From assembly GCF_000948985.2 (NCBI RefSeq), contig NZ_CP059733.1:2170001-2234000 (forward strand): 64,000 bases of DNA. The letters run 5' to 3'. The DNA comes from Thalassomonas viridans (GTDB lineage Bacteria > Pseudomonadota > Gammaproteobacteria > Enterobacterales > Alteromonadaceae). Both the position numbers and the translations under genes were made by a program. Below are positions 54,783-62,688 of this stretch, piece by piece. The notes beneath the pieces are model-generated. The model was given only the letters and a program-made list of their open reading frames with translations. It was not told the DNA's origin and did not search any database. Within the stretch, counting starts at the first letter, position 1. Every line of letters begins with the position of its first letter.

Positions 54783-57700
54783 ATGTCTGGTTGGCATGTC
54801 ACGGAGAATGATATAAAAAACTGGACTGCGACAGATAAGCGCAGGTCAGAAGAGTTACTTCCTCAGCTTATATATAAACTTATACTGGCTTCATCCAATC
54901 CAATAAAAATTGATTTTCCATTTGGGGACTCTGTATCCACCGGTGGTTGGGATGGCGAGCTTGAAGTTGATCAGGGTAGTCTATTTGTACCATCGGGATT
55001 GTCAGCTTGGGAGTTTGGAACTGATAAAAGCGTTAACTCTAAAGCTAATGATGATTATGAAAAGAGAACCAAGGCTCCTGATCCGTTTGATAAAAAAAAC
55101 ACTACCTATGTTTTTGTAACATCGAGGCATTGGAAAGATAGATCAAAGTGGGAAGCCGAAAAAAACCTTGAAGAAGAATGGTGTAGTGTAAAAGCAATTA
55201 ATGCAAAAGTTTTGTGTGACTGGCTGGAGCAGTGCCCGGCGGTACATCGTTGGTTTGCAGAGTTAATCGGTAAACGGTGCCCTAATTTATGGGATATTGA
55301 ACAGAGCTGGTCAAAGTTTTCCAATATCACAGAGATTTCACTCACTGGTGATTTTTTCCTCCATAGTAGGGATGAGCAAGCCGACCGTTTAAAAGATTCT
55401 TTAATGGGTGACCCTGCCAGTTATACAGTATGCGCCAAGTCTATTAATGAATCTCAGGGTTTTATTCTTTCAGTCATATTAAATGGTGATTCACTAAGCT
55501 CAAAATTTCTAACAGTACTCGACCAGTCGGCTTGGGATGATATTGCTTCATCTAAATCTCCGCTCATATTAATGCCAATCAATTTCCAGCCAAACGGTGT
55601 CGGTGATGCAGTCAGTAATGGGCACACTGCTATATTGCCTACAGATGAATCAAGCCAGCAAACCCCGCTCATCCGTTTAGATAAGCGGCCTCGGTTGGTT
55701 CAGCAGGAGGCGATACAAAAGCTCGGCTTTAATGATAGCCAGGCCTCTAAGTTATATTCTGATACTAAAGGCTATTTGGAGCCGCTGCTGAGACATGAAA
55801 TTTTAAGGCCCAGAGAATATATTGCACCAAAGTGGCCAGCAGAGGTTGATGCAGATGTATTATTTGCAGCTTTTCTTGCTACGGAGTGGAATTCGAGTAA
55901 TGACAATGACAAAGATATTTTGTCCGCTTTATCGGGAATGGATTACGACCAGCTTGAAAAGCAACTAGATAAGCTGTCCACTTATTCTGATACGCCTATC
56001 CGTAGAGTTGGTGCGGTTTGGCAAGTGGTATCCAAAATTGACTTTTGGTTGAACATTAGAAGCTTAATGTCAGTTTCCCATATCGATAGACTTGGTGACA
56101 TTTGTGGCAAGGTATTAGGAGATACTGATCCATCATATAACCTAGATCCAGATGAAAGATGGATGGCTTCTGTTAAGGGTAATACACCAAAATACTCTGG
56201 GCTATTGAAAAGAGATATAGCTGATACTTTAGCCTTACTATCAACTTATAATGATGATCATGTATCTCAGCTTGGTGGGGTGTCGGTTAAGAATAAGATT
56301 GATACCTGGTTGTGTCATCTTTTCAAAGATAATAATACGACGGAGTTTTGGTATTCACTTGGCAGATCCACATCCCCTTTAGCTGAAGCTGCGCCAGAGG
56401 TTTTTCTAGATGCGGTAGATAACTCCTCGTTAGGTGAAAATTCACCATTGCTCGGTCTATTTAACTCGGAAGCCGAAGATAGTTTTACTGGTGGGTGTTA
56501 CCACTCTGATCTTTTATGGGCTTTAGAAACTATATCCTGGAATAAAAACTACCTCACTAGAGTCTGCCAGGCTTTAGCAAGGCTTTCGGAAATAGATCCT
56601 GGCGGCAGATACTGTAATAGGCCATTTTCTTCGTTAGTCGACATTTTTATTGGATGGGTTACATATAGCTCCGCTACGCATGATGAACGGGCTAACCTTA
56701 TTAAAGAAGTCCTCTTGAAACAGTATCCTGAAGTTGCCTGGAGATTGATGCGTGAATTGTTGGTTGGTAATACGAGAACAACAAGCGGGTTAGCTAGTCC
56801 AGATTATCAAGATTGGGCTGAAGGGGTTGATAAAGCTACTAAACAAAGCGACTACTTTTCATATGTCGGAAAGATTGTTGATATGATGATCGCTGAAGCC
56901 GACAAAGACCCAGATAATAGATACATTGATTTGGCGAGTAACTTTGATTCCTATACTGTAGGCCAGCGCGGAATTATCATTGATAAATTGCTGTCAGTTG
57001 ACATTGATAAGTTATCGGAAGATTCTCGCAAAAAATTACTGAAGCGTTTAAGGGATTTAATCTCTAGGCATAGAGAGTTCTCAGATGCCGATTGGGTATG
57101 GCCAGATGAAGTAATAACCAAATTGGAAGAGGTTTATCTGCGCCTTGATTTTGATAGCCCCGTACTCAATGCGAAATATCTTTTTGATGATCATTGGCCT
57201 GATCTGATTGATCCTGTAAAAAGAAGAAAGGTGCCATATGATGAAAGGCAGGAATACTTAGAATCTTTGCGAGTTGAAAAACTAGAGGAATTATATGAAG
57301 AGTCTGGGGTTGACGGCTTTAAAGAGTTGTTAGAGAGCTGCAAATTTCCTAGGCTGGTGGGTTGTTCATTATATAAGTCTAAACTAAAAGATTTATTCGT
57401 TGATGAGTTGGTTGTTTGGCTGGGGCAAGATGGCGGCTATCAGGAATGTTCAAATGGATATTTTTCAGTAATGGCACACTTCGACTTTGCTAGTGCCAAG
57501 AAAATATTTAGCGAACATCACTTGATGGATGAAAGCATTAAAAGCCAGATGCTAGTAAATTTCCCTGTTACCCAAGAAACATTCGATATTCTTGAAGGGT
57601 GTGAAGAATCTGTACAAGAGAGCTATTGGCATAAAGTCACGTATTACTTTGTTCAAGATAAAGATTCGTCTTTGGTAGAGTATATTTCTAGCAGCCTGTT

Positions 57701-58553
57701 GAAGAATGGCAGGCCTCTGGCTGCCGTTGATGCCTTTGCCCAATCTCTCCATCGGGGAACAAGTGCGGGAGATTTGGATGCCAAGCTTGCTCATCAAATA
57801 CTTATAAAAGTCGCTACTAACCCTGAAGATATAGATAGGGTTTCAATACAGGCTGTAAGTCATGATATTACTCAGGCGATAAAGTTTATTCAGGATTCTG
57901 GCCAGTGCAGTGATGAAGAGGTGTTGCAGGTCGAATGGCTATATGTAAAGGCATTTCGCCATCATGATTTCTCCCCAACTTTTATTCATAAATCAATTGC
58001 AAAAGATCCATCGAATTTTATTCAATTAATAAAGTGGGTGTTTTTAAGGAAAGATGGTGTTGAAGAAGAGGAGACCATGTCGGAGGAACAAGCCAAACAA
58101 GTAGCCAGTGCCGCGTGGGATATACTCGATACTTTACACCTTTTGCCAGAAGATGATTTTGCCCATGAATGGGTTTCACTGGTTAGGGGGCAGTTAATTG
58201 AATGCGGCAGGTTAGAAATTGGTGACTTGTATATAGGGAAATACCTATCCAGATGTCAGCCAGATGAAGAGGATGGTATATGGCCTAAAAAATCTGTTAG
58301 AGGTGTTATAGAATCTCTAAAGAGTGAGTCTTTTGAAGAAGGTATAGTCAATGGAAAACTAAATTCCAGGGGGGTTACCACAAGGCATCCATATGCTGGT
58401 GGAGAACAAGAGAGGACTTTGGCCGAAGGATATCAAACGGACTCAGAGTCAGTGCAGTTGATATATCCACGAACAGCTAAAATATTAAGGGTGCTTGCAG
58501 ATCATTATCGTTCAGATGCCAATCGTCATGATCAAACAGTAGATTTGAATTAG
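54783..58553 (+). CDS. Large PD-(D/E)xK-like protein, candidate defence gene
   Basis: 1256 residues, no signal peptide or membrane segment. The N-terminal 165 residues have a nuclease-like pattern: GGWDGELEV (Asp57), SGLSAWEFGTDKSVNSKANDDYEKRT (split; Glu77, Lys82/87/94), YVFVTSRHWKDR. I recall this pattern from proteins with a restriction-endonuclease-like fold. The middle (185-360) resembles a helical or STAND-like module, but I find no Walker A motif. The remainder is long and helical (repeat-like). The C-terminus TTRHPYAGGEQERTLAEGY and PRTAKILRVLADHY looks like a conserved end motif. ATG 54783 has AAAGGAG upstream. Codon use is more AT-rich than in the core genes. An attC-like hairpin lies 75 bases downstream. 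Function in defence is inference. Confidence 0.6.
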   Translation: MSGWHVTENDIKNWTATDKRRSEELLPQLIYKLILASSNPIKIDFPFGDSVSTGGWDGELEVDQGSLFVPSGLSAWEFGTDKSVNSKANDDYEKRTKAPDPFDKKNTTYVFVTSRHWKDRSKWEAEKNLEEEWCSVKAINAKVLCDWLEQCPAVHRWFAELIGKRCPNLWDIEQSWSKFSNITEISLTGDFFLHSRDEQADRLKDSLMGDPASYTVCAKSINESQGFILSVILNGDSLSSKFLTVLDQSAWDDIASSKSPLILMPINFQPNGVGDAVSNGHTAILPTDESSQQTPLIRLDKRPRLVQQEAIQKLGFNDSQASKLYSDTKGYLEPLLRHEILRPREYIAPKWPAEVDADVLFAAFLATEWNSSNDNDKDILSALSGMDYDQLEKQLDKLSTYSDTPIRRVGAVWQVVSKIDFWLNIRSLMSVSHIDRLGDICGKVLGDTDPSYNLDPDERWMASVKGNTPKYSGLLKRDIADTLALLSTYNDDHVSQLGGVSVKNKIDTWLCHLFKDNNTTEFWYSLGRSTSPLAEAAPEVFLDAVDNSSLGENSPLLGLFNSEAEDSFTGGCYHSDLLWALETISWNKNYLTRVCQALARLSEIDPGGRYCNRPFSSLVDIFIGWVTYSSATHDERANLIKEVLLKQYPEVAWRLMRELLVGNTRTTSGLASPDYQDWAEGVDKATKQSDYFSYVGKIVDMMIAEADKDPDNRYIDLASNFDSYTVGQRGIIIDKLLSVDIDKLSEDSRKKLLKRLRDLISRHREFSDADWVWPDEVITKLEEVYLRLDFDSPVLNAKYLFDDHWPDLIDPVKRRKVPYDERQEYLESLRVEKLEELYEESGVDGFKELLESCKFPRLVGCSLYKSKLKDLFVDELVVWLGQDGGYQECSNGYFSVMAHFDFASAKKIFSEHHLMDESIKSQMLVNFPVTQETFDILEGCEESVQESYWHKVTYYFVQDKDSSLVEYISSSLLKNGRPLAAVDAFAQSLHRGTSAGDLDAKLAHQILIKVATNPEDIDRVSIQAVSHDITQAIKFIQDSGQCSDEEVLQVEWLYVKAFRHHDFSPTFIHKSIAKDPSNFIQLIKWVFLRKDGVEEEETMSEEQAKQVASAAWDILDTLHLLPEDDFAHEWVSLVRGQLIECGRLEIGDLYIGKYLSRCQPDEEDGIWPKKSVRGVIESLKSESFEEGIVNGKLNSRGVTTRHPYAGGEQERTLAEGYQTDSESVQLIYPRTAKILRVLADHYRSDANRHDQTVDLN

Positions 58554-59062
58554 CTAAAATTTCGGTAGACACTTAAGTGCTATTTTCTATGGTTCCTCCA
58601 GGTGTCGAGCGACAAGAATCTAAGTGCCGTATAACAAGCGCATGTTGTCGGACTGGTTTTCCGCTGCGCTCCAAACTAGCCGCAAATGCGGGCGTTGGTA
58701 TCGCACGATGGAAAACCCGGAGACAGCTTCCAACTCTTTGTCACAGGCAGTAAAGTCTTTAAACAGCTGCGCGGCGATTTGGAACATAGCCCGGTAACCG
58801 GTGCTTTGCTCGCGTCAGATGGCGGCTCTGAGTTGATAGAGCAAGGCAATACTCGTTGTGCTTATATCTGAATTAGTTTGGGGGGAGGCACTAGTTGGTA
58901 CTGTCTGCACACATCTTTAGCAAAGTGTTTTTCATTGTTTGAAATATGTACTATTGCTCGGAAGTAATGCTATAGATGAAAGTTCAACAGATATTGATAT
59001 GTGTTTGAGGTTTTCGCACAAGGAAAAGTGTTATACAGCTAAATTAGGCAAAGGAGAAGGCA
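58554..59062. other. Intergenic region with an attC-like site and a possible gene remnant
   Basis: About 500 bp. It contains the hairpin at 58629-58700. After it, GC-richer sequence with an open plus-strand frame (58686-58871, about 60 residues) has no ribosome site and could be a remnant of a cassette gene. The last 150 bp are AT-rich and lead to the toxin gene. Confidence 0.45.
58629..58700 (+). other. attC-like recombination site
   Basis: GTATAAC at 58629-58635 and GTTGGTA at 58694-58700 are in the positions of R'' and R'. Between them the arms pair: AAC, CGCAT, TTG, CGG, CT, GTTT on the left match AAAC, AG, CCG, CAA, ATGCG, GTT on the right. Single unpaired G, T and A bases on the left arm resemble the extra-helical bases of attC. 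The right core is degenerate. It sits directly after the large gene, in the orientation expected for the end of an integron cassette. Confidence 0.55.
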
Positions 59063-59722
59063 ATGCCAGACCTCTTAATTCCAATCGTATTCCCTGACTA
59101 TATAATCACGGTAGAAACCCCTGGCGCACGAATAACGATCCCGGATTATCTCCCCTATGTCGATATATTGCCTAATGAAATTCGTGTTCCCCATACAAAA
59201 AATAAAATAAGTGACTTAGGACATGCAGGGGTGTTATTTATCAATGGTAAATCAGGTGTTACTAGATATTATGAATATGGGCGATATGATCCACAGAAAT
59301 TAGGTTGGGTTAAGAAAATACTTAATTTGCCTGATGTGAAAGTTGATGCACAGGGAAAGATAATCGAATCTAGTTTATTAAAGGTTTTACAAATAATATC
59401 TAGTAAAGCGGGGAAAGGGGGAAGAATAAGTGCGGCATATATTAAAGCAGATAACAAATATGAAGCCATGCTGGAATATGCCCAAATTAGGATGGCGTTG
59501 AATTCTAACCCTAACAGGGAGCGGTACGATATTACTTCTTATAGTTGTGTCCACTTTATAAAAGGGGTTATGGATTCCGCAGGTATTGATACTCCCTGGA
59601 TGTTTGATCCTAGACCTACATCATATATTAAAGAAATTCAGGATGATTACCCTATTTTGGAATATGACCCGTCAGATAATAAGTTAATCATTAAAGAATC
59701 CGATTCTGTATTTGGCTTTTAA
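59063..59722 (+). CDS. Permuted NlpC/P60-like toxin, candidate secreted effector
   Basis: 219 residues, no signal peptide. It opens PDLLIPIVFPDYIITVETPG and has LGHAGVLFINGKSGVTRYYEYGRYD (split), with His54, and later ITSYSCVHFIKGVMDSAG with Cys162. A His before the Cys is the order of circularly permuted NlpC/P60 (papain-like) enzymes. I recall similar proteins encoded beside type VI secretion genes in Pseudomonas and Vibrio as effectors. AAAGGAGAAGGCA precedes the ATG. A membrane-anchored small protein follows after 2 bases, fitting an immunity gene. No secretion gene is in the window, so delivery is inference. Confidence 0.68.
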   Translation: MPDLLIPIVFPDYIITVETPGARITIPDYLPYVDILPNEIRVPHTKNKISDLGHAGVLFINGKSGVTRYYEYGRYDPQKLGWVKKILNLPDVKVDAQGKIIESSLLKVLQIISSKAGKGGRISAAYIKADNKYEAMLEYAQIRMALNSNPNRERYDITSYSCVHFIKGVMDSAGIDTPWMFDPRPTSYIKEIQDDYPILEYDPSDNKLIIKESDSVFGF

Positions 59723-59724
59723 TT

Positions 59725-60126
59725 ATGAAAAAAATATTGTTAATTTTATTAAGCATTTTAGTCCTTTTCTTTGTGCTTATAGCTATAAATCCACCAGAGA
59801 TCGTTTTTGAAGATAGGAAAATCGTTTATCCTGAAAAGCCTGAAAGTATTCCTAATAACGTTTTTTGGGCTGGCGGGATTGATGGCGGTAATTTTATTTA
59901 TGTTGAGCCATATAAGGACACGGGGACGTTGTATTATGTACAAATATATAACGACTTTACCGGCGATATTGAGTACAAAGGTTTATTGAAGTACTCAGGG
60001 AGGGGGAGTCTGAAACAGCCCTTGAATGACGCTGCTTTATATCAAGGATGGGATGGTACTAAGTTACATCTTGTTAGTGGCGAAAGCATGACTATATATG
60101 ATAATCAAAGCTCAAACGGAAGTTAG
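59725..60126 (+). CDS. Membrane-anchored small protein, candidate immunity protein
   Basis: 133 residues. An N-terminal hydrophobic segment (4-22, ILLILLSILVLFFVLIAIN) is followed by a soluble, charged, beta-rich part with several Tyr and Asp residues, which should face the periplasm. It begins 2 bases after the toxin stop and has no ribosome site of its own, so its translation is probably coupled. This is the usual arrangement for the immunity partner of a cell-wall or periplasm-acting toxin. I recognise no named family. Confidence 0.62.
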   Translation: MKKILLILLSILVLFFVLIAINPPEIVFEDRKIVYPEKPESIPNNVFWAGGIDGGNFIYVEPYKDTGTLYYVQIYNDFTGDIEYKGLLKYSGRGSLKQPLNDAALYQGWDGTKLHLVSGESMTIYDNQSSNGS

Positions 60127-60250
60127 CATCAGGGGAGCTAGGGGGCTTGCTTTTTGCAGAATGGTTATAGGTAGATCCACATAGTTTTTTTATGTTTTTT
60201 TGGTCTTAAACCTCTATTGGATATGAAGTAAACCATAATTACCAACAAAT

Positions 60251-60499
60251 ATGGTTTTGGCGGATTATACAATGAAATATATCACGGCACTTATTATGGG
60301 CTGTATATTTGTCATAGCATTAACTGTGTTTATTACTCCTTATGCAAATGACGTGTATATGTCATTTTATCAGCTCAGTTCCGGGCCAGATACCGAGACA
60401 ATATTGCTCGATAAGCTGATTTTTATTCATATTCCAATCTATTTCATATTAGGGTTCATCGCCGGTATATTTTTACATAAAAAATGCCTGGCAAGGTAA
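60251..60499 (+). CDS. Small two-helix membrane protein, unknown
   Basis: Up to 82 residues; a second start (ATG 60272) gives 75. Two hydrophobic helices (YITALIMGCIFVIALTVFI and FIHIPIYFILGFIAGIFL) flank a short loop. The C-terminus is basic (HKKCLAR), suggesting it stays in the cytoplasm. It lies 124 bases downstream of the immunity candidate and could be a second immunity gene or an orphan. No convincing ribosome site is seen. Confidence 0.5.
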   Translation: MVLADYTMKYITALIMGCIFVIALTVFITPYANDVYMSFYQLSSGPDTETILLDKLIFIHIPIYFILGFIAGIFLHKKCLAR

Positions 60500-60613
60500 A
60501 GCAACAGATGGTGGTTTTCTCCCGCTTTAACGGACAGCAAAATCATAACTAAAAATGAGGCGTCCAATGCCCCGATACAAGAATCAACAAAGGTAATTTA
60601 CGTACACAGGTTT

Positions 60614-60652
60614 GGGCGGTGGAAACTACTAATAAGCCCATTAACACCGCCC
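60614..60652. terminator. Weak hairpin before the Ser-rich small gene
   Basis: GGGCGGTG (60614-60621) pairs with CACCGCCC (60645-60652) over a 23-base loop. No T run follows. Listed as structure only. Confidence 0.3.
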
Positions 60653-60717
60653 GGCAAGCTGGGTTGGACTCGTAATAAATTGCTCGCCTGTTATGGCAGC
60701 GTTAACGGTATAAGAGT

Positions 60718-61023
60718 ATGTCGATAGAGTTATTTGAATTAAAGGGAAGTAGAGCTGGAAAGTTTCTATTTTATGCCGACTCCAAAAGATACGAAGACTT
60801 AGTAGATGTTTTTGAATTGTATCGCTCAAAAACGGGAATTTTTATTGATAAGTACAGGGATACAAAACTAAGTTCAGGTTTGTCAGTTTTAATTGAGTGT
60901 GTGCAGGAAGTAATGGCTTCAAGCTCAAGCTCAAGCTCAAGCTCAAAAGTACGTGAAGAATTTTTGGCGGTGTTAGTTACAGCAGATGCCGAAGGTAAAA
61001 ATGTTATTTTTCTTGGCGAGTAG
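60718..61023 (+). CDS. Small protein with a Ser tract encoded by a hexanucleotide repeat
   Basis: 101 residues, soluble, no signal. It opens SIELFELKGSRAGKFLFYADSK and has a run of nine Ser near residues 68-76. The run is coded by TCAAGC repeated four and two-thirds times (60919-60946). Because the unit is six bases, changes in copy number keep the frame and would only lengthen or shorten the Ser run. No family is recognised. The ribosome site is weak. It is in the accessory region, after the toxin pair. Confidence 0.5.
   Translation: MSIELFELKGSRAGKFLFYADSKRYEDLVDVFELYRSKTGIFIDKYRDTKLSSGLSVLIECVQEVMASSSSSSSSSKVREEFLAVLVTADAEGKNVIFLGE
60919..60946 (+). repeat. TCAAGC microsatellite, 28 bp
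   Basis: Four full copies of TCAAGC and a partial fifth, inside the coding sequence of the small Ser-rich protein. Confidence 0.85.
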
Positions 61024-61124
61024 TACTGCTAACAAATGACGAAAGTGTTAATTTCTCATTCTTAACTCATTTTAGCTGTACAGGGGCGGGCCAATACGCC
61101 AAGAAATCGCCCGCCCCTTTACTT

Positions 61125-61418
61125 TTATTCGTCCTCGCTATTCAGGTTCACTTTGAGGGCGCGCAGGCCCTGGTGGACCTCGTCGATTTGGTCCCGGTAG
61201 GTTCTGATCTGTATTTTCAGCTTATAACAGACATACCATATGCCTTCGCTGGTTTCCGGCGTGATGCAAGCGGGGTCGCGCGCCACCGCGGCGAAAGCAT
61301 CACAAAGGAAGGAGCATTCGTCACTGAATTTATTAAAGTCATCGCACAGTTCCAGGCTCTCGCTTGCCAGCTGAGATCTTTTGGCTTCAAATTCCCGGAG
61401 TCTTGTTGATTCAGACAT
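61125..61418 (-). CDS. Small helical protein with several Cys, unknown
   Basis: 97 residues from ATG 61418, which has GGAGG nine bases upstream; a longer frame to 61448 has none. It is charged and helical. Five Cys are spread over ELCDDF, DECSFLCDAF, PACITP and WYVCYK. It overlaps the stop of the gene before it by 8 bases, so the two are probably translated together. I know of no family match. Confidence 0.55.
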   Translation of the reverse strand: MSESTRLREFEAKRSQLASESLELCDDFNKFSDECSFLCDAFAAVARDPACITPETSEGIWYVCYKLKIQIRTYRDQIDEVHQGLRALKVNLNSEDE

Positions 61419-61650
61419 GATACCGGCCTCCCATGTTAGTTGAGTCATTTAAGCTGGTTAACAACGCACAGCCGCAGGAAAAAGTGCTGCCGGTGGTGTT
61501 GGCGGCATTAGCTGCCGGCGGGTGCTTATGTTGTTGAGGAATGCGCTTAGGAGTGAGCTCAGGTACAAGCCCAGGTAGGGGGGCAGGTATATTTTCTGTT
61601 AAATAAACTTTAACCGAGTGAAACTCTGGCATATCATTAGGTTTAGCCAT
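61411..61650 (-). CDS. Small Pro-rich protein with Cys/Ser/Thr-rich C-terminus
   Basis: 79 residues. ATG 61650 has AGAGGTATCC upstream, a good site. The N-terminal half is charged, with Pro/Leu runs (NIPAPLPGLVPELTPKRIP); the C-terminal half is small-residue-rich (AANAANTTGSTFSCGCALL, then TSLNDSTNMGG). The shape, a leader-like front and a Cys/Ser/Thr core, resembles precursors of modified peptides, but no modifying enzyme is visible in the window. It is followed by an overlapping small gene. Confidence 0.5.
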   Translation of the reverse strand: MAKPNDMPEFHSVKVYLTENIPAPLPGLVPELTPKRIPQQHKHPPAANAANTTGSTFSCGCALLTSLNDSTNMGGRYHV

Positions 61651-62425
61651 AATGGATACCTCTTAGGTTTGTATCTATTTTGGTTAGCTACCTCTGAGTG
61701 TCACCATCACTTGGGGGTAGCGCCTTGTCGTTTGCGCTTTGCTTGCGCTTTGTTTGCGGGTAAAGAAACACCTCCTCTGCTTGTTAATAACCACCTTTAG
61801 TTTTAGTACAAAATGGGGGATAAATCCGGTTTTTCCGGCAAATAATATTGCTGATATTTTTTAATACTGTACGGATAACTATACAGGCAGAAAACGCTAT
61901 TAAAAATAACAGGTTACCCGGTTAAAGTTGGTTGTTTTTGCTCCATTAAAACAAGCAAAAGATTATTGGTGATAAATATGGCTAACCGAGCGTTAACCGG
62001 CAAAGTGAATCGGCCAGAGTCACCCGGATATTTTCTTGATTGATAAAGTAGCTTCTATCCTAGTCTGGTGGATTCAGGGATTAGCTGAAGGCTTAATTTC
62101 GTTTGGGTTTAAAGCAGCAATCTCAGTTGGTGAAATTGACTGTTATGGTTCAATGCATTGTTTTTTCGCATGCGGCGAAAGAAGATTTATGAGCCCGTGG
62201 CGGGGGGAAGAAGGGGTTGGCGCAGCAGAGAAGCAAACAGGAACAATAAGCAATATTTACGGTTTTTTTATTCTTTGTCACCGAGTTAAGCGGGTTTAGT
62301 CACTTAGCCAGGTGTTTAAAACTGTTGGCTCAAATAATAGACTGTTGTATGATGTTTTTTGAACTTACATATGTTTATGTAGTTCATTTTATTACAATTA
62401 AAATAATCGATAAAAGGAATTTTAT
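61651..62425. other. Gene-poor region in the accessory end
   Basis: About 775 bp. A plus-strand frame at 62036-62299 (87 residues) has no ribosome site and no family; it may be a decayed gene. The small inverted repeat TTTTGCT/AGCAAAA lies near 61937-61962. No RNA gene was recognised. Confidence 0.4.
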
Positions 62426-62626
62426 ATGACCTCCAAAGTAAAAGCATTCTTGGCTGCGGCTTTCATTTCTCTGTTGAATGTTTCTATGCCTGTTCAGGCT
62501 GAGACTATTTCATGCACATTCGATGACGGCAGTGGCCATTTTGAGGCGGTTACTGATGATTATGAGCAAGGCAGTCGGCTCATAGAGCTTTGTATAGGTC
62601 TTGGGGGAACCCCAAGCTTCAGATAG
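62426..62626 (+). CDS. Small secreted protein with two Cys
   Basis: 66 residues. AAAAGGAATTTTAT precedes the ATG. A clear signal peptide (residues 1-25, cut after VQA) leaves a mature peptide of about 41 residues: ETISCTFDDGSGHFEAV, then YEQGSRLIELCIGLGG. The two Cys could form a disulfide. It is acidic. No family is recognised. A hairpin follows the stop. It could be a small exported factor or immunity-like peptide. Confidence 0.6.
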   Translation: MTSKVKAFLAAAFISLLNVSMPVQAETISCTFDDGSGHFEAVTDDYEQGSRLIELCIGLGGTPSFR

Positions 62627-62647
62627 CATCATTAGTTCATTTCAAGC

Positions 62648-62676
62648 GTTCACCGTACCCGTTGAGTACGGTGAAC
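62648..62676. terminator. Hairpin between convergent genes
   Basis: GTTCACCGTAC (62648-62658) is the exact complement of GTACGGTGAAC (62666-62676), with a 7-base loop. It lies between the small secreted gene and the kinase-like gene and may end both transcripts. Confidence 0.65.
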
Positions 62677-62688
62677 TGTTGCAATTCA

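Noticed and set aside
58686..58871. Short plus-strand frame after the attC-like site
   Set aside because: It starts within the hairpin, has no ribosome site and matches no family; perhaps a cassette remnant.
62036..62299. Plus-strand frame of 87 codons in the gene-poor region
   Set aside because: No ribosome site and no recognisable family; kept only as a possible decayed gene.
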